This document shows, piece by piece, positions 1 through 9,960 of a stretch of 62,000 nucleotides of DNA. How positions within the stretch are numbered: position 1 is the first letter of the stretch; each line of letters begins with the position of its first letter. The DNA comes from Chrysomallon squamiferum (Eukaryota > Mollusca > Gastropoda > Neomphalida > Peltospiridae), in the NCBI GenBank assembly GCA_012295275.1, contig CM022677.1, positions 12,656,934-12,718,933 on the forward strand, given 5' to 3'. The position numbers and the translations under genes were made by a program. The notes below the pieces were generated by a model. It was not told where the DNA came from. It searched no databases and worked only from the letters and a program-made list of their open reading frames with translations.

Positions 1-361
1 TATAAAATAATAGGAATAATAAGGCAAAATAAAAAGTTGTAACAGCAACAGAAACAACAGTAGTAGTTGTAGTACAAAATAAGATTAATAGTTGTAGTAT
101 TGTAGTTGTAGTAGTAGTAGTAGTTGTAATAGTAGTAGTAGTAGTAATAATAACAGTAATACATTATAATAAGACTAATAAATATAGTAATATTAATAAT
201 AATTGTAATAAGACAAATAAAATAATATATAAAATAATAATAATAATAATAATAAAAATAAAAATGTAAAAATAATAATCATAATAAGATATTATATTAT
301 ATTAACAATAAAAAAGTACAGTATTATAATAATACAAAATAAGATTAATAAGTATTTTCAC
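1..361. repeat. Degenerate TAG/AAT trinucleotide tract
   Basis: Almost entirely TAG, TAA and AAT triplets in imperfect runs, with no codon structure outside the repeat phase. Nothing gene-like is visible until the exon candidate that starts at 362. Confidence 0.8.
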
Positions 362-559
362 CTTCATAAGAACTACTTCCTCTACAGTGCTGTCTGCCTC
401 CATGTCAAAGAGAGGTTCTGGTTTCTGAATACTTGCATTGCCAGACAGGTTGAATGCATACACAGTCCTTACATTGCCAGACAGGTTGAATGCATACACA
501 GTCCTTGCATTGCCAGACAGGTTGAATGCATACACAGCCCTTGCACAATGATCAGCTAG
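362..559 (-). CDS. Exon candidate with a triplicated 12-residue unit
   Basis: On the minus strand an acceptor ending TCCAG precedes 66 open codons, and an AAG|GTGAAA donor follows. The exon starts and ends in phase 0. A 36-bp unit coding for TVYAFNLSGNAR-like residues occurs three times in a row, followed by a non-repetitive acidic stretch (FDMEADSTVEEVV). The family is not recognised. It can be joined in frame to the exon at 1085-1159. Splice sites and open frame support an exon, but no homologue is known to me. Confidence 0.5.
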
Positions 560-747
560 CTGGAGTGAAAGTGTGATTTTAACAACTGTTTATATGTGAG
601 AAGAAATATATTGTTCTTTACATTAAAAAGAAAGGAAAGTTTTAGAAATTAATGTAAAAGTTGATAAATATGTTAAGTATTGTAATAAGAAATGTTATTT
701 CATGTTAATCATTTTATATTTATTAATTTCTCTTGCTCCTCTCTCTT

Positions 748-890
748 TCTCACACACACACACTCACACACACACTACATTTTTTTAAACTTTATTTCCT
801 TGTTCTTTTATTTCTAAATACATACACAGATTGTATTGAAAACAAAATACATTCATATGTGTGTGTGTGTGTGTGTGTGTGTGTATTTGT
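748..890. repeat. (CA)n and (TG)n microsatellites
   Basis: A CA-rich run at 748-776 and a pure TG run at about 858-883. The short open frames across both strands here are repeat translations. Confidence 0.85.
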
Positions 891-1084
891 TATAATAAAA
901 TCAGTGTATGTATTTGTAAAGAAAATAAAGTTAATAAAATAATATGACTTTTTAAAACTATTTATCCAGAAATTACTCATGCACATACATACATATATAT
1001 ATATACTTGACACACACACACAAAACAAAAAAAAAAAAAAATTCCTTAACTGAATACAGCACATACATATACTTTGTTTATTAC

Positions 1085-1159
1085 CTGAAGCCAGGTAGGT
1101 ACTTCTCCATCTTTCTTGCCCCCAGTGATAGTCAACAGACAGAATACACTCCTTAGAGT
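1085..1159 (-). CDS. Exon candidate, 25 codons, unknown protein
   Basis: Minus strand: acceptor TTTCTAG, 75 nt without a stop, donor CAG|GTAATA. In phase 0 it reads TLRSVFCLLTITGGKKDGEV and continues in frame into the exon at 362-559. A second frame (SKECILSVDYHWGQERWRST) is also open and is the one that matches the phase of the exon at 2245-2357, so the frame is unsettled. Both splice sites are good. No family recognised. Confidence 0.45.
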
Positions 1160-1208
1160 CTAGAAATTTGATATATTTTCATCACTTTCTGTTCACTTCT
1201 ATATTATT

Positions 1209-1211
<3 letters not shown>

Positions 1212-1286
<75 letters not shown>
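1212..1286 (+). repeat. (GA)n microsatellite, about 75 bp
   Basis: Uninterrupted GA dinucleotides. A second block of similar length lies 150 bp downstream with similar A/T-rich flanks, so the pair may come from a local duplication. Confidence 0.95.
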
Positions 1287-1289
<3 letters not shown>

Positions 1290-1436
1290 TTATTATTACA
1301 AAAAATAATAATCATAAATCAAATATGAAAACAGATGCCTTAATAATTCATAAAAGAAAGAAGATAAATAAATAGACAGACACACACAGACAGACACATC
1401 AGTGTGAACTTGTTATTTTATTTACATTATTACTAC

Positions 1437-1440
<4 letters not shown>

Positions 1441-1508
<68 letters not shown>
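1441..1508 (+). repeat. (GA)n microsatellite, about 68 bp
   Basis: Uninterrupted GA dinucleotides preceded by a TACTACATAA-like flank. The 1509-2000 stretch that follows holds no convincing gene. It contains a GGGAGACAACTATAAG word near 1815 that resembles a repeat common in molluscan DNA. Confidence 0.95.
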
Positions 1509-1510
<2 letters not shown>

Positions 1511-2007
1511 TTTATTATGATAGATACATAGAAAGATAGACAGATAGCTGTGAACTGTTATTACTACATACAATATAATCACTCACAATGACCTTTCAAC
1601 ATGGCTGCAGTGTCAGAAGTTATCTGTGCGAATGGCTGGACAGAACATCATATTACCCAGCATTCCTAGAGGAAGATAAATAAATAAATAAATGATATGA
1701 CAGATTTCAATAAATAAGAACCATATAAATGATAAAATAAAAAATAATTAAAACTGTTTACCAGGATGTCCTCCAATTGCTGTCAGTTAAATCAGGAAGC
1801 TGTCTCCAACTGAAGGGAGACAACTATAAGATGATTAAATTTTCTCCCCTGACTTATTGACAGTGAGACCTTAAAATTAATTAAATTTATATAAATAATT
1901 TAAAAAGAAAACAACACAACAGCAGCATTAACAATAATAAACCCTTTTATTTAGTATTCCTGTTTTTTTTCTTCTTATTTTTACCACTGGATTAGTTTAG
2001 CTTAGAG

Positions 2008-2041
2008 TTAGGGTTAGGATTAGTGTTAGGGTTAGGTTTAG
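2008..2041 (+). repeat. Interstitial telomere-like repeat
   Basis: Five consecutive hexamers: TTAGGG, TTAGGA, TTAGTG, TTAGGG, TTAGGT. TTAGGG is the telomere repeat of molluscs and most animals. Two units are perfect and three carry single changes. Confidence 0.6.
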
Positions 2042-2244
2042 ACTAATTATTTATTTATTTATTACTACTGCTGATGCTATTTCTACTATTGCTGCATCAT
2101 AACTGCTACTATCACCATCACATTACATATTGCTGCTGATATTTTTGGTGCTAATTATTTTGTATTAAAATCTAATTTAATTTTATAAAAATTTGCATTT
2201 GTTATAGTGAAAAATATAAAAGTAATTTATTATGTCAAGCTTAC

Positions 2245-2357
2245 CTAATGAGTTTCCACCAGTATTCAAGCTCTTTAACTCAGGGTTGTGTCCCTGGTGG
2301 TATAAACAAAGACTAAGGGCACCATCAGTTCCAATCTTAAAATTAAGTAAAACAGGC
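2245..2357 (-). CDS. Exon candidate, leucine-rich-repeat-like
   Basis: Minus strand: acceptor ATACTCAG, 37 open codons, donor TTAG|GTAAGC. It starts with one base of a split codon and ends with one. It contains HNPELKSLNTGGNSL, which fits the L..L.L..N.L core of a leucine-rich repeat, preceded by GTDGALSLCL as in ribonuclease-inhibitor-type repeats. Probably part of the same gene as the LRR-like exon at 6727-6829, the gene now being split by transposons. Confidence 0.5.
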
Positions 2358-2449
2358 CTGAGTATTTTGTACAAAGCATTTGAATGTAAACTGATAACCA
2401 AATATTTCTTAACACACACACTGTTATCTGAATAGTAGCAATTATCACT

Positions 2450-2640
2450 ATTGCTGATACACACACACACTCACTACACACACACACACACACACACATG
2501 GTTCTATCCACCTTGTGGAAGTCATAAATAAATCACTAATCCCATTCACGGTACTCAAATAAGACAGTGGACTAGGCCACAGGGTTGAGTGTCGTCCCAT
2601 CCTGTCAAATCCCATGTACCGGCCACAGAGGAATAACAAA
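2450..2640. repeat. Dispersed repeat, copy 1
   Basis: A GTAGCAATTATCAC block next to CA/TG runs, followed by a segment with CATCCTGTCAAATCCCATG. The block and CA runs recur at 3640-3715. Looks like a short interspersed element or microsatellite-linked repeat. No polymerase III boxes were confirmed. Confidence 0.4.
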
Positions 2641-2674
2641 ACAAGTTGAATTTGTGTATTTGTGTATTTAATAT

Positions 2675-2875
2675 TCAAGCATATATTCAGAGATAGTATT
2701 ATTCAAAGGTCAAGCACTACATTCTGAGATAGTATTATTCAAAGTTCAAGCACTATATTCAGAGATAGTATTATTCAAATTTCAAGCACTATATTCAGAG
2801 ATAGTATTATTCAAAGTTCAAGCACTTTATTCAGATAGTATTATTCAAAGTTCAAACACTATAGTCAGAGATAAT
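2675..2875 (+). repeat. Minisatellite, about 37-bp unit
   Basis: Five diverged copies of a unit containing GATAGTATTATTCAAAG and TTCAAGCACTAT. One unit is a few bases shorter. No spacers. Confidence 0.85.
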
Positions 2876-2889
2876 GTGTTCAGATACAC

Positions 2890-3290
2890 TATGATCAACC
2901 AAGTTAAAATTGCACAATGTTCAATTGGTTCCACAAACCAGGGCAAGAGGAGAACGTCCTGTCCATGTAGATTGTCTCAGCTGTCTGTAGATATCTTAGC
3001 TGATCATCAGTTGAGAACTCCACCATTTTGTCAGCATCTCGATCTGAGAACAAGAGGAAGCATCTTGTGTTTGATTCCAGGGTGCTTGTAGGTGCAGCTC
3101 TTCTCTGGAGGCTGGGAGGACGGGGATGTGGTTTTATGATGATGTACAAGGTGCTCTTCACACTGTGGAAGGTAGACAAGGCAGGAACGTCATTGTCATC
3201 TTGGTGGGCAATCTCATCGTTGTAGATCTGTTGCGTGATTTTGTCTCTCACCTGCTTGTGGATGTGCTCATGAAACGAATGTCAGTCTGG
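2890..3290 (-). pseudogene. FLYWCH/MULE transposase relic, lineage 1
   Basis: The minus-strand frame 3251-2904 is open for 115 residues and continues upstream past 3251 with FHEHIHKQ. It contains VRDKITQQIYNDEI, then LLFSDRDADKMVEFSTDDQL, then ETIYMDRTFSSCPGLWNQL. This is the layout of MULE-type transposases that follow a FLYWCH zinc finger: a linker, then the first catalytic Asp in a MDGTF-like motif. Gly of that motif is replaced by Arg. The rest of the DDE domain is missing, so it is a fragment. Its sequence differs clearly from the copy at 4.5-5.8 kb. Confidence 0.65.
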
Positions 3291-4124
3291 TTATCAGGTG
3301 GGTGATTAAAAAATATAAAACAAGACACGGGATGCAATGAAAATGTTAAACAAGCCAGGGAAGATTTGATCAACAGGCTAAACAAAACAATGTAAAACAA
3401 AGGAAGATTAACCAATTTTCTAAAAAGATAGCACAAGATTTGATTATTTTTAACTGACAGAGAAGATGGGATTAATAGGTTAAACAAAACAATTTGTGAA
3501 ACAAAGAAGGATTAACAAATTTTCAAGAAATAAAAGACCACACAAGACACAAAACAAATAATACATTTACCACATTGGATTAACCCATTCAGAAGCAAGA
3601 TAGGGTCAGGTTGTTAGTTCAGTATTCATTTTGGCAAAAATGGGATGACACCACACACACATACACACTATTATATGAGTAGCAATTATCACTACGGCTG
3701 ATACACACACACTATAAAGGATTTCTTGTAAATTTCTCTGTGGCCAGTATGCCAGACTTGCAACAGAACTTTGATTTGATTCATCTTGATAAAAATGAAA
3801 AAAAATGAAAAAAACAACATTCATCTTTCATATACATACCACAACACATACTGAAACACACATAGAAAAATCTAGCAAATACACATACATAGACACACAT
3901 AGACAGACAGAAACTCAGAAACAAACACACCAACTAACCCTAAATACCAACAACAGATGACAAATACACTGAAATGCCAAACACAGAATCAAATAGAATG
4001 ACAAAGAATGAATGAGAAAGAAAATACAGAGAAGAAAGAGAAAGTGTTAAGTAGAAGGATGTTGATAATTATGGATAAAGAAGAAAGAAAAGAAAAATAT
4101 ACAGAAAAAAGTATGTGTAGGAGT

Positions 4125-4130
<6 letters not shown>
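3291..4130. other. No gene seen; A-rich DNA with a dispersed repeat
   Basis: Purine-rich, low-complexity DNA. Positions 3640-3715 hold the second copy of the repeat seen at 2450-2520. Open frames here lack splice sites and recognisable motifs. Confidence 0.5.

Positions 4131-4170
<40 letters not shown>
4131..4170 (+). repeat. (GA)n microsatellite
   Basis: Forty bases of pure GA. Confidence 0.95.
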
Positions 4171-4173
<3 letters not shown>

Positions 4174-4514
4174 ATAAGATATCATAATATACAAATCTAA
4201 ATTAACCATCAACAGTAAGTGTTTGGTTGTTAACTTTTGCATCATTCAGATGAAAAGCAGTCATCTTTGGATGATTGAAAACAGCAGACAAAAACTGAGT
4301 ACACAATTTAGTGATCCCAGCGGTTTATTCCCGATTCTGGCAGTGAGATTATAACACATCTTAACTGGACACGCCAGTTGTTCCATTTCTGGTATTTAAT
4401 TTCTCACCCTTACTAATTGGTGTTCCGTCACCTTAATTGATGGCCCATCACCTTAACTGATGTACTTTTGTCCACAATTTGTAGGACAATCAGTCAGACT
4501 CTACGCAAGAAATG

Positions 4515-5810
4515 TCACAGAAAACACTCCACTGCAAGCTGACAAATAGGAAGCCGTGTCCCGGGTACATGTGACGTACTCCAATCCCAGCTGGAAGAGC
4601 TTGTGCTTGTCTTCTTCAGTGCAGTGGGACTTGGTTTCTGTCCACCTTCCAGCTGCAGCAGATGGTCTTCCTTGCTGGCGTTCTCTGACCTGAACAGGAG
4701 AATCAGCTCATATATATTCATGTGTGGTTTCACTCCTCTCTTGGCCAACCTGCTGTTGTAACCTTCACAGTTAGGGGTGTTGCTCCTGAAGTGGTTCCAA
4801 ATGGTCAATGGAAAGTTGCCATTAATCCACGAATCTCGAAAGTACTCGCTGAACTGAAAGCAAGCTGGCAGATCTGGTTTGTGGGTCACTATAAGGTTGT
4901 ATCCATCCACAACACGAGGAACTGGAAGGAACGCTAGTCCAACAAATATAAGGAACCACTTGCGTACGTCCTCACTGGACCTGTAAGCAGGGGAAATGGC
5001 CCAATCCTTGAAGATTCCGAGACAGGGCTTGGCTGAAGTGGTATAGCCATCCCTTCAGATGTGTAGATGGCATCAAATCACGAATCACATTGTGCACTGT
5101 GATTTCAAAATCCACGATCACAGTTTTAGGTTCAACAGAACAATTCTGGCACACACACTCATGGATTAGGTGACAATGAATCACATACAGCTGGTAAAAG
5201 ATCTTCCAACAGATCTTGAATGTTTCATCCATTGATGTAGTCTCGGACTCACAAAGTCTCCTAAAATCAGCACCAGTACCAAACATGATGATTCTACTCT
5301 CCACCTGCACGTCATCCACAAGGACAAAATCAGATCCCAACTGTCTTGGTCCACTCACCTTCCAGGTGTAAATCCATGGCTGCCTTTGGAGTTTGCAGGC
5401 TTTTTCGCTCTCTGTCAGTACAAGCAGGATTTGATGCCCTCAAACATATTCAGCTTGGAAGCTCTGTCCTGAGGTGTTGCGTCTCCATACTTGGTCAACA
5501 ATTTCTTCCTCTCCTCTTCATGTATCTTTAGGAAACTGGTCAGCTCCTCTTTGGGATACTCCTCCCATGCTCGCATCCGCATGGTGTTGGTCAGTAGGTG
5601 GACAGCAATTTCACTCTCATCCGAGGAATGGATGTGGTCTTTACCTCTCCCGACCACAGTCCCATCCGGTGTAGTAGTCACGGTGGCAAGGCACCTCGAA
5701 TACAGACATCTCTATGACATTCTTGTTATTAATCCGCCTTGCATACCTATATCCATTGATCTTGTTAAAATTGTAATATTTCCTGTCTCCAAATTTTATT
5801 GAGATACAAC
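4515..5810 (-). pseudogene. FLYWCH-MULE transposase, frameshifted
   Basis: Minus-strand coding stretches in three frames line up as one protein. About 5810-5690 reads NKINGYRYARRINNKNVI, the start of a FLYWCH zinc finger. 5681-5415 gives the finger end with HIH, then a helical linker with EEERKKLLTKYGD. 5358-4972 holds LVDDVQVESRIIMFGT, the first catalytic Asp (SMDETFK) and the second (KTVIVDFEI). 4990-4515 holds the third acidic residue region (NCEGYNSRL). The usual Cys before HF is Trp (GWLYHFSQ). Breaks lie near 5700, 5370, 5345 and 4990. MULE transposases move DNA transposons by cut-and-paste. This copy cannot make one uninterrupted protein. Terminal inverted repeats were not found by eye. 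Confidence 0.8.
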
Positions 5811-5934
5811 ATTAATTTCATGTCTCCAAACATTAATTTTCTTGCAGTCTCTATTCCGGCTCACCTCTGCTCTTCACTGCTCATTAAAGTTAATCTCATT
5901 AAACATGCCCTCTGTTCTTCATGCCTTTTGTTAA

Positions 5935-6175
5935 TCTCAGTTGTAGTAGTTTTAGTAGTAGTAACAGTTGTAGTAGCAGTGGTAGCAGAATTCGTAGTTG
6001 TGCTATTAGTGGTAACAATACTAGAAGTAGTAATAGTTTTAGTATTAGTAGAACTAGTAGTAGTAATAGTGGTAATAGTTGTAGTATTAGTACTAGTTGT
6101 AACTGTGAATTAGCTTAGGTCGTCTGGTAGTAGTAAATACAACAAGAAGAGGTAGTAAATAACTGGAGCCACCAC

Positions 6176-6214
<39 letters not shown>
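5935..6214 (+). repeat. GTA/TAG trinucleotide tract
   Basis: Imperfect GTA/TAG repeats at 5940-6110 and a perfect (TAG)n at 6175-6214. The Val-rich and Ser-rich open frames are repeat translations. Confidence 0.85.
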
Positions 6215-6215
<1 letters not shown>

Positions 6216-6354
6216 CAAGTAGTAGATGTAATAATGGTAGTAAAAATAACATAATTAACATATATATAGTATAAGTAACAACAGTAGAAATAGCAATATA
6301 GAAGGAGCAGAAGTAGCCATATTAATAACTAATTGATACTGCTGGAGAAATACA

Positions 6355-6700
6355 TATACTACTAATAATAATAACACTAACAATAACAATAACAATAATA
6401 ATATTAATAATAACACTAACACTAACAGTAATAATAATACTGACAACAACAACAACAACAATAATAAGAAGAAGAAGAAGAAGAAAACGAAGAAGATGAA
6501 GAAGAAGAGAAAATAAGAATTTATTTTTCACAGGTATACATATATAAATATAAAAATAATTTCTTTGTTATTGGATATTATTATTATTATTATTATTACC
6601 ACTATTATTATTATTATCATTACTATTATCATTATTACTATTATTACTACTAATACTACTACTACTATTATTATTATTATTATTATTATAAAATATTTTA
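6355..6700. repeat. AAC/AAT/AAG and ATT trinucleotide tracts
   Basis: Runs of AATAAC, AAC and AAG triplets at 6360-6495, then ATT runs at 6575-6690. They explain the Leu/Ile/Val-rich short frames on both strands. Confidence 0.85.
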
Positions 6701-6726
6701 TAACAGTTATAATTAAGATTACTCAC

Positions 6727-6829
6727 AGCACTCTCAGTGTCTGTTTTGTTGGTGGTGAGGCTAAGGAAGATCACTGTTGTGTTAGAACACACTGCCAAAC
6801 ACACAGCTCGGAAAGCCTGGATTCCAAGA
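6727..6829 (-). CDS. Exon candidate, leucine-rich repeat
   Basis: Minus strand: acceptor GAAACAG, one base plus 34 open codons, donor GCT|GTGAGT. It includes QAFRAVCLAVCSNTTVIFLS followed by LTTNKTDTESA. The spacing of A/L residues and the N.T...L.L..NK pattern fit one ribonuclease-inhibitor-type leucine-rich repeat of about 28-30 residues. With the exon at 2245-2357 it suggests an LRR protein gene interrupted by the MULE elements between them. The phases of the two do not join directly, so an exon is missing or destroyed. Confidence 0.55.
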
Positions 6830-7188
6830 CTGTTTCATGATAAATTCAACACCTAGTTAAAAAATAAGTAAATAAACAAAAATAAAGGTGTTAATAATTA
6901 ATGAAAATATAGAATACTAAAATATTCAGTAGGTTGTAATATTAAATAAAATAATAAAAAGATTAATAATATTATATATCCAATATTATGTAATTCAGTA
7001 TGATTATATTTTAAATAAATAAAAAATAATACTAAAATTAATAAATAAATAAATAAATGATAGATACATACATACATACATACAATGGATAGATACATAG
7101 AAGATAGATAGAAAGATTTATAAATAAATAAAAATAAATAAAAAACAAAAATAATCAACTGTCTACTAAAACTTGTTTTAAAATCTGA
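6830..7188. other. No gene seen; AT-rich and tetranucleotide DNA
   Basis: AAAT and ATAC tetranucleotide runs (for example 7040-7130). No splice-bounded frame. Confidence 0.6.
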
Positions 7189-7588
7189 CTAAGTGACTAA
7201 GTGGTAAAGCTTGTGCAGTTTAAGTCTTGGTTTGGCTGCTTTCAACAAAAACTCCAGTTTCACAAGAAGATTAGTCAGTTGAGTCAAACTTTTTCTGCGG
7301 CTGTGGCCATTACTGGAAGAAAGTTTTGAAACTAATTTCTTTTGTCAGAATTGTTTCAGCAGTTTGTTCACTTTCTTTCTTAGACATTATTTTTACTGAA
7401 ATACCTCTCGTAATGGGTGGTGATGTTTCTGGTTTCTTTTCTAGTGTGTCTGGATGTTTCTTGGCACATGAGTTTGAGTTTTCAGTGGTTGGTGTGGTGG
7501 TGTTAGTTTGTCTCAGTCTAATGGTGGTACTGGTGTTGTTGGTGCTGACTGCTGTTTCATTTTCAATGATGTGAAACCCAGGTCAGTT
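7189..7588 (-). pseudogene. Long exon with two compensating frameshifts
   Basis: Acceptor TTCCACAG at 7588 joins in phase to the exon at 7710-7807 and gives TDLGFTSLKMKQQ, then a stop at 7515-7513. One frame over, the strand is open for about 83 codons, Thr/Ser/Lys-rich (PTTENSNSCAKKHPDTLEKK). Back in the first frame it is open again for about 40 codons (SRRKSLTQLTNLLVKLEFLL) to a stop at 7191-7189. The most economical reading is one exon with two indels. The alternative is that the first stop is the true end of the gene. No family recognised. Confidence 0.45.
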
Positions 7589-7709
7589 CTGTGGAAATAA
7601 CAAAAGAGAGAGAAAAAGAAAAATATATATCTATGTAAAACAAGAAACATGAAGAAGAACTATAATAATAAAAATAATTATAACTAGCTTGTATTCATTA
7701 AGTTATTAC

Positions 7710-7807
7710 CCTTTCACATTGTTAAGAATCCATGTTTTGATGATCTTTTTGTGAAAGTTCTCTTCAACAAAAGCATCAACACCTTTTGGATCCACATGTT
7801 CATCAGT
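7710..7807 (-). CDS. Internal exon of the 7.2-8.9 kb gene
   Basis: Minus strand: acceptor TCTCATCAG, 32 codons plus two bases, donor AAAGG|GTAATA. It reads TDEHVDPKGVDAFVEENFHK and continues KKIIKTWILNNVK. Phases agree with both neighbours. A soluble, helical, charged segment; function unknown. Confidence 0.65.
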
Positions 7808-8307
7808 CTGATGAGATGAAAGTTAAGTAGCAACAAAAGTTTCTGTATTAGGAAAGGAAAGATGTGTTTCAAGAATTAAATAAAATATTGATAACTAAGA
7901 CAGTATATTTACATTGTAAAAAGAAGCTTTACAGCATCTTAACAAAATATTAAAGCAACTGGTCTGGAAAAGTACATTATCTTTGTTGATTTAATAAACA
8001 GTTACTTCAAGCTGGTTACTAATGAAACTGCTAAAACTGACCAAATTGAAAGTAAAGAAAAAATATTTTATTTAAGAACATATACAGCATGTTTTTTTAC
8101 TAGATTTAATAAAAAACGGTAACTACCTACACAGAAAATGAAAAAGAAACCCTGTTTCTGCAATATAAAGTGACACCCTTTTAAACAAGCAACTAAACAT
8201 ATTTTTCTAATGTACGTCTTTGCACAGAAAAAAACAAACACATATACCATAATGTTATACATATATCAGGCATGGATAATCAGCTAGATTGTTAAATAAC
8301 CTTATAC

Positions 8308-8360
8308 CAGTCTGTGTAGCAGATCCACATGTTGCAGATCAGGCACCATAAACATAAGCA
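8308..8360 (-). CDS. Small internal exon of the 7.2-8.9 kb gene
   Basis: Minus strand: acceptor TTTTTTAG, two bases completing a Val codon with the upstream exon, then 17 codons (LMFMVPDLQHVDLLHRL), donor CTG|GTATAAG. It ends in phase 0, matching the next exon. This agreement of phase on both sides is the main support. Confidence 0.6.
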
Positions 8361-8749
8361 CTAAAAAAATAGTTTTGTATAAATGGAATAACAAATATAC
8401 ATTATAACTTTAGAAATGTGCTGTTTAATGGTTCAATAAACCTAATGTAATTCATTGGCCTTAAAGTTCCACCAAATCATTAACAACAGAATTTTAGAGA
8501 AATCATTAAATAAATATTTTATTATTTGAGTCATTCTTCACTTCTTAGGCAGAGAAGTAATTTTATTCCTGAGATTATTTAGTGACAACAGCTTTACTCA
8601 CAATCTAGAGATTGTTATTTATTGTCATCTTAGAACAGATGCATAAATGCCTCACAGGAAATAACATGCCCACCTGTCTGTATATAATTTGTTTAAAAGA
8701 AAATTACAGTATAAATATGAATATATTTGTTTTAATTATTGCTTGTTAC
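8361..8749. other. Intron, no other feature seen
   Basis: AT-rich sequence between two phase-compatible minus-strand exons. No repeat or frame of note. Confidence 0.5.
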
Positions 8750-8900
8750 CTGGACATAAGACATTTGTTTCACATGCTTGTTGAAGATTCCTCTTCATAG
8801 CTGTGCATGTTCTTAACTCAAATCTTATTCTAGTGCCTCTACCACGTTTCACTATAACTGCCCAGTCTCTGAAGTGACAATGCAGACCAGAAACCACCAA
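8750..8900 (-). CDS. Internal exon of the 7.2-8.9 kb gene
   Basis: Minus strand: acceptor CTCTTACAG, 50 open codons plus one base, donor CCAG|GTAACA. It begins LVVSGLHCHFRDWAVIVKRG, then a basic, Cys-containing helix (RTCTAMKRNLQQACETNVLC). It joins in phase to the exon at 8308-8360. Four consecutive exons (8750, 8308, 7710, 7513) share one frame, so this is a real gene or a fairly recent pseudogene. I do not recognise the family. Confidence 0.65.
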
Positions 8901-9560
8901 CTGTAAGAGTGAAATTAAATAAATAAATAAATAAATAAATTAATTAAAAATGACAATTAAATACTTTTTAATTGTGCTTGAAATCTATATAACTAAACGA
9001 ATTAAATGAAACAAATCTAAATTAGAAAATGAATCATTATTTTGTTTTTATTTTCCTTTTTCAAAATTTGTTTTGTTTTTGTTAATGGTGTTATCAATTA
9101 TCATCATTATATTCATTCCTATTATTAATGGACAACAGAGTTATTTCCCTTAGACTACTTTGTCTATGAAATTTACTAATAATTATTATTATTAGTAGTA
9201 GTAGTAGTAGTATCTCTATTTGTGCATTCTTAGTTTATTTCATATATTTAAAATGTTTCTTTACTAAAAACTTAATATTTATTCATTCATACTATTCAGA
9301 ATAAAAATAAGAATTTAAATTTATAACAAAATTCCGTTTTGATATGTGAAAATTTGTATATATTATTTATTATGATTAGAGAAAGAGAGATTTGGGTTTC
9401 ACTACGACTAAAGTTGTATGTTTTCATAAAAACGTCATTTCACTGTAAAAATGTAGTATAAAAATTTCAGTTACATACAAATACTGTTGTTCATACTGAC
9501 ACGTTATTTAAGTTTCACAGATATAATGATTTCTAGAGCGCGGAATGTAACATCAATTCA
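8901..9560. other. AT-rich intergenic or intronic DNA
   Basis: No gene seen. A short TAG run lies near 9195-9210 and AAAT repeats at 8918-8940. Confidence 0.6.
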
Positions 9561-9564
9561 GGTG

Positions 9565-9807
9565 TTTAGAGACAGAGAGTGAAAGAGAGATTCAGAGAGA
9601 GAGGAAGAGAAACAGAGAGAGATGGAAACAAATATACAGAGACAGAGAGATATAGAGAGAAACTGAGAAAGAAAGACAGACAGAGAGAGGAAGATATAGA
9701 CACAGAGACAGAGAGAGGAAGAGATAGACACAGAGACAGAGAGAGTGGCAGAGAGGATGAAAGAGACAGAAAAGAGAGAGAAAGTGAGATATAGAGAGAG
9801 TCAAGAC

Positions 9808-9840
<33 letters not shown>

Positions 9841-9960
9841 GAGAAAGAGTCTAACCATTAACCAAATATTAACCATTAACAAAAAACTAACCATTAACTA
9901 ACATTTAACAAATACTAACAATCTATCCTCTGTCTGTCTGTCTGTCTGTCTATACCGATT
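9565..9960. repeat. GA/GACA-rich degenerate microsatellite
   Basis: Imperfect GAGA, GACA and ACAGAG repeats, then a short TAACCATTAAC repeat at 9855-9905 and TCTG repeats at 9930-9950. Frames on both strands are low-complexity. Confidence 0.85.

Noticed and set aside
792-1064. Minus-strand ORF of 90 residues
   Set aside because: Made of TG/CA repeat translation (THTHTHT) and A/T-rich flanks.
1785-1850. Minus-strand exon-like stretch (SWRQLPDLTDSNWRTS)
   Set aside because: Splice-like borders exist, but it overlaps a GGGAGACAACT repeat word and its phase fits neither neighbour.
5799-6113. Val-rich plus-strand ORF
   Set aside because: Translation of an imperfect GTA repeat.
6255-6531. Leu- and Val/Ile-rich minus-strand ORFs
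   Set aside because: Trinucleotide repeat translations.
7326-7574. Plus-strand ORF with a hydrophobic stretch
   Set aside because: Lies opposite the minus-strand exon, whose acceptor and phase agree with its neighbours; taken as a shadow.
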